From: Legionella longbeachae
GTDB lineage: Bacteria; Pseudomonadota; Gammaproteobacteria; Legionellales; Legionellaceae
Assembly: GCA_016191305.1 (NCBI GenBank)
Contig: JACPOX010000133.1
Coordinates: 1-9,007, forward strand
Length of the DNA: 9,007 bases
Direction: 5' to 3'
Part shown: positions 6,337-9,007 of the stretch, piece after piece
Numbering within the stretch: the first letter of the stretch is position 1
Layout of the letters: each line of letters starts with the position of its first letter
The notes under the pieces: generated by a model
Databases searched by the model: none
Told to the model about the DNA's origin: nothing
The model's input: the letters and a program-made list of their open reading frames with translations, nothing else
Position numbers and translations under genes: made by a program

Positions 6337-6371
6337 AGATGGCCTTATTAAAGTAAGATAATTAGCCATCT
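6337..6371. promoter_or_regulatory. inverted repeat AGATGGC...GCCATCT in the operon leader, possible operator
   Basis: Perfect 7-bp arms (6337-6343 and 6365-6371) are separated by 21 bp. They fill the space between the candidate -10 box and the DUF2975 start codon. This position suits autoregulation by the downstream Xre protein or a leader hairpin near the start codon. The function is inferred from location. Confidence 0.4.
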
Positions 6372-6399
6372 ATTCTACTCTATAAAAATTGAATATCAA
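6372..6399 (-). promoter_or_regulatory. candidate sigma-70 promoter of the seven-gene operon
   Basis: On the minus strand, TTGATA (6399-6394) and TAGAAT (6377-6372) each match five of six consensus bases, with a 16-bp spacer. They lie upstream of the DUF2975 gene in an A+T-rich intergenic region shared with a divergent plus-strand gene. Confidence 0.5.
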
Positions 6400-6419
6400 T
6401 ATTAATTTATCGTTTTACA

Positions 6420-6448
6420 TTAACTTTTTATTTTAATATGGGTATAGT
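6420..6448 (+). promoter_or_regulatory. candidate promoter of the truncated GNAT gene
   Basis: TTAACT (6420-6425) and TATAGT (6443-6448) are separated by 17 bp, 24 bp before the ATG at 6473. The -35 match is weak (four of six) and the -10 is good (five of six). It is arranged divergently with the operon promoter. Confidence 0.4.
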
Positions 6449-6472
6449 GATAACCAGCAGTGAGTATATTTT

Positions 6473-7003
6473 ATGAAAGAAACAGTAATGCTAAATAATA
6501 GTCTCTTGGAGGAACTAAAACAGTTTCCACTACAAGCTGTTATATGGGGCATTTTGGAGAATACTAATAAAGATCGTATTGTAGCACTACCCAATAATTC
6601 TATTTTACTCATGGAAGAAAGTGATGACCCTTTTGTATTTATTGCAGGAAAGGTGATACCTGAAACCATAGATGCAGCAATCGCTCTTACAGCCAACGCA
6701 AAGTACCCTATGATTTACTGCCAACCAAAATATCACCATTTATTTTTAAAAAGAAACTGGGACTTTCATCTTCGGGCAGAAATGAAATTAAATAAGGCAT
6801 ATACTCCCCTATCCATTGAAGATAGTTTCGTTATCCAGCCAATAGATTCAATAGATTTTTTTAAAAAATGTCTTTGGTTCAAAGAAACCTCTGACCGCTA
6901 CGGATCAGCTGAACAGTTTTTAAAATTTGGATCAGGTTATGCTTTATGTAAAAATGGGCATATTATCAGTGAATGTTATACTGATTATCTGGGCGGTGGC
7001 TAA
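6473..7003 (+). pseudogene. GNAT acetyltransferase lacking its acetyl-CoA-binding C-terminal part
   Basis: The 176-residue frame keeps the N-terminal region and first strands of a two-part GNAT (similar in layout to the PF12746-type GNAT_acetyltran family). It has a helical LLEELKQFPLQAVIWGILE, then VFIAGK and YPMIYCQPKYHHLFL, and the recognisable FLKFGSGYALCKNGHIISEC lead-in. It stops at DYLGGG, just where the strand with the acetyl-CoA pyrophosphate loop (xxRGxGxA) should follow. Roughly 80 residues are therefore missing and catalysis is not expected. An alternative start is the ATG at 6488. The stop shares CTAA with the end of the opposing phosphotransferase fragment, which marks a rearrangement joint. 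Confidence 0.75.
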
Positions 7004-7191
7004 GCCTGAAAAAACTCTCCGCTTCTTAATTTTAAAAAGTATTCTTTTTTGCAGCTTGTTGTGATTCGATAAACAGCTGTATTGAAATCGGCACCGATAG
7101 GAAGAAAGGAAATAACTTTCACTTCTAGCCCATAAGCATCTTGTAAACATTTGACGATTTCTTCATCTTTGAGATCAGGTTTTGTTAGCAT
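7000..7191 (-). pseudogene. N-terminal fragment of an APH(9)-like aminoglycoside (spectinomycin) phosphotransferase
   Basis: From ATG 7191 the frame encodes 63 residues. It begins LTKPDLKDEEIVKCLQDAYG and continues through ISFLPIGADFNTAVYRI and EYFLKLRSGEF. This matches the N-lobe of the APH(9)/spectinomycin kinase-like family: an ILxxxYGI-type helix, GADxNxxxY, and YFxKLxxG with the ATP-binding lysine. It ends at SGEFFQA. About 260 residues, including the HxD catalytic loop, are absent, so it cannot be an active kinase. Upstream in-frame GTG codons exist (7227), but the ATG fits the family start. It follows the intact GNAT gene on the same strand by 63 bp. Homology is judged by eye. Confidence 0.65.
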
Positions 7192-7254
7192 AGTTGGGTA
7201 TCCCAATATCAAATTTACTCCTGCCACTGGCGCATGCCATAAAATAAAAAGTGC

Positions 7255-8022
7255 TCATGCCTTCCTCGAGTAAATATTATTTTTAAATAAAGCCTCAAAC
7301 CCAAGTTTTTGATAGACTTCAAGCCCCAAATCAGATGATTCTAAAAAGCAATAACGAGCGCCAAACCTTTTGGCTTCTGATAAAACATAACTCATAAGCC
7401 GCGTTGCATATCCTTTCCCTTGAAACTCAGGCAAGGTGCCAACATCGTCGATTCTTGCAATGCCAGCTTGCAATGAAAGGGTAATCGATGCGATTGGTTT
7501 TTCCTGTTTATATAAGCTGAAATGGCAAAGATTAATATTCCTTTTTAAAGCATTTTCATGAGTGGTTGCATAGATCGAACAAATTTCAAAAGTAGATTCA
7601 AATGCCCCTATCAAGGGCATCATCCAATCATTTAATTGATCATCATTCGCTTTGATCATAGTTTCATCATAAAAACTCGCAGTTTGGTCAAATGAAAATT
7701 TATCTAAATTCACAGCCATTGAAACTGATTTGCTTTTCTGGAGATAACCCATTGGGGTTAAAACATCTGCCATTTGAGGCGTGCACAATTCTTGTGGAAT
7801 GATCACATCAAAACAAAGGTTACTCTGGTCGAAAAATTCCTTTCCTTGGATTAAAATTTTATCCAGACCGTTTGTGTTTTTTGTAACGTAAATAAAATTC
7901 AGCTCAGCACCGCCAGTCATATAAGCCTTAGCACCATCATCTAAATTTATGCATTTTAAGGAAATCCCTCTGAAAAAATAATCTTCGATCTGGCGATATA
8001 AAATTATTAAAGGAACATTCAT
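7255..8022 (-). CDS. GNAT family N-acetyltransferase, 255 aa with N-terminal extension
   Basis: The C-terminal half (about 115-255) is a canonical GNAT domain. It contains FSLYKQEKPIASITLSLQAG, the strand ARIDDVGTLPEF, the acetyl-CoA loop QGKGYA (201-206), a helix with LMSYVLSEAKRFG, YCFLESSDLG and EVYQKLGFEALF. The N-terminal roughly 110 residues form a diverged, GNAT-like half (AKAYMTGGAELNFIYVTKN) like that in two-domain acetyltransferases of unknown substrate. AGAGGTGG sits just before the ATG, a strong ribosome-binding site. It lies 21 bp after an esterase stub on the same strand and appears intact, although both neighbours are broken. The substrate is unknown. Confidence 0.85.
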   Translation of the reverse strand: MNVPLIILYRQIEDYFFRGISLKCINLDDGAKAYMTGGAELNFIYVTKNTNGLDKILIQGKEFFDQSNLCFDVIIPQELCTPQMADVLTPMGYLQKSKSVSMAVNLDKFSFDQTASFYDETMIKANDDQLNDWMMPLIGAFESTFEICSIYATTHENALKRNINLCHFSLYKQEKPIASITLSLQAGIARIDDVGTLPEFQGKGYATRLMSYVLSEAKRFGARYCFLESSDLGLEVYQKLGFEALFKNNIYSRKA

Positions 8023-8043
8023 ATGCCACCTCTGTCTTTTGAT

Positions 8044-8207
8044 TCAAATGAATAAATAATCACTACCATCTAAAAATAAAATCATAGGATAAGGTGTTGC
8101 CTGTTTATCATAATCAGGAGGCAAGTAGACCCAATATTTTCGTGTTGATTGTTCAATATTTTCGTAATAGCCTGAAACGTTGTCTCAAGTAATTCCTTTA
8201 ATTTCAT
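8044..8207 (-). pseudogene. N-terminal stub of an alpha/beta-hydrolase esterase (enterochelin-esterase-like), frameshifted
   Basis: On the minus strand the frame from about 8184 to the TGA at 8044 reads GYYENIEQSTRKYWVYLPPD followed by YDKQATPYPMILFLDGSDYL. This matches the start of the esterase family PF00756 (R-xWVYLPxxY, YPxxxxLDG). A plausible start, ATG 8207 with GGAAAA upstream (MKLKELLETTF), is in a different frame, so a frameshift lies near 8175-8187. The frame stops soon after the DG motif, before any catalytic Ser, Asp or His. It is a remnant, truncated on its 3' side directly before the GNAT gene. Confidence 0.6.
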
Positions 8208-8231
8208 GGCGCTATTTTCCATCCGAAAAGC

Positions 8232-8259
8232 TTTCAGTATATTAAATATATTATATAAT
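8232..8259 (+). promoter_or_regulatory. weak candidate promoter upstream of the CopD-like gene
   Basis: A perfect -10 hexamer TATAAT lies at 8254-8259, in a very A+T-rich tract, with only a poor -35 (TTTCAG, 8232-8237) 16 bp upstream. An inverted repeat TCCTAG (8270-8275) / CTAGGA (8319-8324) follows in the leader. Confidence 0.3.
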
Positions 8260-8354
8260 AGAATTTTTTTCCTAGTAGAGGTTAATTAGATGACGCGTCT
8301 ATCGCCAAGATCAGACTTCTAGGATTCTCTCCAAAGACAAATTAAAGGAATATC

Positions 8355-8789
8355 ATGCATTGGATATTATTTCTTCATATATCTGCATTACTTTGCTGGA
8401 GTGGTACTTTGCTTTATTTGCCCACATTGATAAGAAATATCAGTAGCCATAAAAAGGTGTTCTCTGTTGCTCCCCAAAATACTTACAGTGAAAAAGATAT
8501 TCCTCGTATTCTATTTACCTTAATCTTAACGCCTATAGCCTTGCTTACAATTATCTCAGGCACAATACTGTTCATACAAATGAAAACTATTGCAATTTGG
8601 CTTATAGTCAAATTAACATTAGTGAGCGGATTATCTATATGCCACGTATTGAATGGCTTGTTAATTTTAAGGATGGAAAAAAAAACTGGCAAACCAGATA
8701 GATTCGCATGTTGGAGTTTAACTGCATCAACGCTCCTATTAATTATAGGGATACTTTATTTGGTGTTGGCCAAACCTGGATTTAAATAG
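8355..8789 (+). CDS. four-helix membrane protein of the CopD / HemJ-like superfamily
   Basis: The 144-residue inner-membrane protein has helices at about 1-22, 52-74, 78-103 and 118-138. The first helix, MHWILFLHISALLCWSGTLL followed by YLPTL, carries His8. The third, IWLIVKLTLVSGLSICHVLNG, carries His97. Paired helical histidines and the W-x-G-xLxYLP and wl-K-L-x-L-V patterns match CopD/DUF2269/HemJ (UPF0093) proteins, which bind heme or take part in copper or protoporphyrinogen handling. The 35-50 loop is longer than in HemJ, so I do not assign protoporphyrinogen oxidase. AAAGGA five bases before ATG supports the start. It converges with a DUF2231 gene six bp away; in many proteobacteria both families occur near cytochrome oxidase genes. 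Confidence 0.7.
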   Translation: MHWILFLHISALLCWSGTLLYLPTLIRNISSHKKVFSVAPQNTYSEKDIPRILFTLILTPIALLTIISGTILFIQMKTIAIWLIVKLTLVSGLSICHVLNGLLILRMEKKTGKPDRFACWSLTASTLLLIIGILYLVLAKPGFK

Positions 8790-8795
8790 CGATGA

Positions 8796-9007
8796 TTAAT
8801 TCGTTTCTAAATCTACCCCAACCCCAAACTCATAGACTAATCGACCACCTAAAATACTGGTTAAAGAGATTAAAAAAGCAGTTAAAAATGACATATAGAT
8901 GCCAAAGGGCATTATATGACTCACTGTATCATTAAGTCGAAGTTGCCAATTAAACGATGCTAAAGAAAGCATCATAACTGCGAGGACAGCATGACACCAG
9001 GAAGTAA
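8796..9007 (-). CDS. DUF2231 membrane protein, C-terminal part (5' end beyond window)
   Basis: The last 70 residues are visible, with stop TAA at 8796-8798. They include a helix WCHAVLAVMMLSLASFNWQL, a helix MPFGIYMSFLTAFLISLTSI and the conserved end LGGRLVYEFGVGVD. GGxLVYxxGVGV is the hallmark of the DUF2231 family of four-helix inner-membrane proteins, often found close to respiratory or heme-copper oxidase genes; the function is unknown. The frame is open to the window edge. The gene appears intact as far as it can be seen and is convergent with the CopD-like gene. Confidence 0.8.
   Translation of the reverse strand, partial: TSWCHAVLAVMMLSLASFNWQLRLNDTVSHIMPFGIYMSFLTAFLISLTSILGGRLVYEFGVGVDLETN

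Noticed and set aside
6433..6696. Minus-strand open frame of 87 codons
   Set aside because: It is antisense to the truncated GNAT gene and has a low-complexity Ser-rich product.
6944..7150. Minus-strand open frame of 68 codons
   Set aside because: It overlaps the APH(9)-like fragment in another frame; the latter carries the family motifs.
7228..7239. TGGC-GCAT-GCCA hairpin as a terminator
   Set aside because: The stem is only 4 bp and no T-tract follows on either strand.
8483..8692. Minus-strand open frame of 69 codons
   Set aside because: It is antisense to the CopD-like membrane protein gene; a hydrophobic shadow.
1..9007. CRISPR array, insertion sequence or toxin-antitoxin pair
   Set aside because: There are no regularly spaced repeats, no transposase motif or terminal inverted repeats, and no recognisable toxin family. 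The Xre regulator pairs with DUF2975 rather than a toxin.

Overview
The window is A+T-rich bacterial chromosome or island DNA. Compact genes, strong Shine-Dalgarno motifs and family content point to a gammaproteobacterium, most likely Legionella or a relative. That assignment is an inference from gene style and from a fragment resembling the spectinomycin kinase APH(9) known from Legionella; no rRNA, tRNA or housekeeping marker settles it.

Left edge (1-1126): decayed DNA. It holds the N-terminal stub of a SAM-dependent methyltransferase, an unassigned small ORF, and the frameshifted catalytic half of a tyrosine integrase. This suggests the edge of an old integrated element.

Plus-strand pair (1127-2880): two different aminoglycoside-phosphotransferase-fold kinases overlap by one base (TGATG). 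The first is of the APH(6)/StrB-hydroxyurea family; the second is a general APH-fold enzyme.

Minus-strand operon (6335 down to 2950): seven tightly packed genes, in transcription order. They are a DUF2975 membrane protein, a small Xre/YozG-type regulator, an AAC(6')-like acetyltransferase with a frameshifted tail, a P-loop kinase, a second GNAT acetyltransferase, a class I methyltransferase, and a small conserved-Cys protein of unknown function. Five of the six junctions are overlaps or gaps of 10 bp or less, and the remaining one overlaps by 11 bp. A candidate promoter with an inverted repeat precedes the operon and a candidate intrinsic terminator closes it.

Right part (6473-8207): a GNAT gene and an APH(9)-like gene, both cut off at the same point near 7000 and facing each other, then an intact GNAT gene and a broken esterase stub. 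The far right (8355-9007) looks like normal chromosome: a CopD/HemJ-like four-helix membrane protein convergent with a partial DUF2231 membrane protein.

Overall this is a cluster rich in small-molecule-modifying enzymes (phospho-, acetyl- and methyltransferases), with intact coupled operons among several truncated or frameshifted relatives. It reads as an accessory resistance- or metabolite-modification island that is partly decaying. The best candidate for an undescribed system is the seven-gene minus-strand operon.
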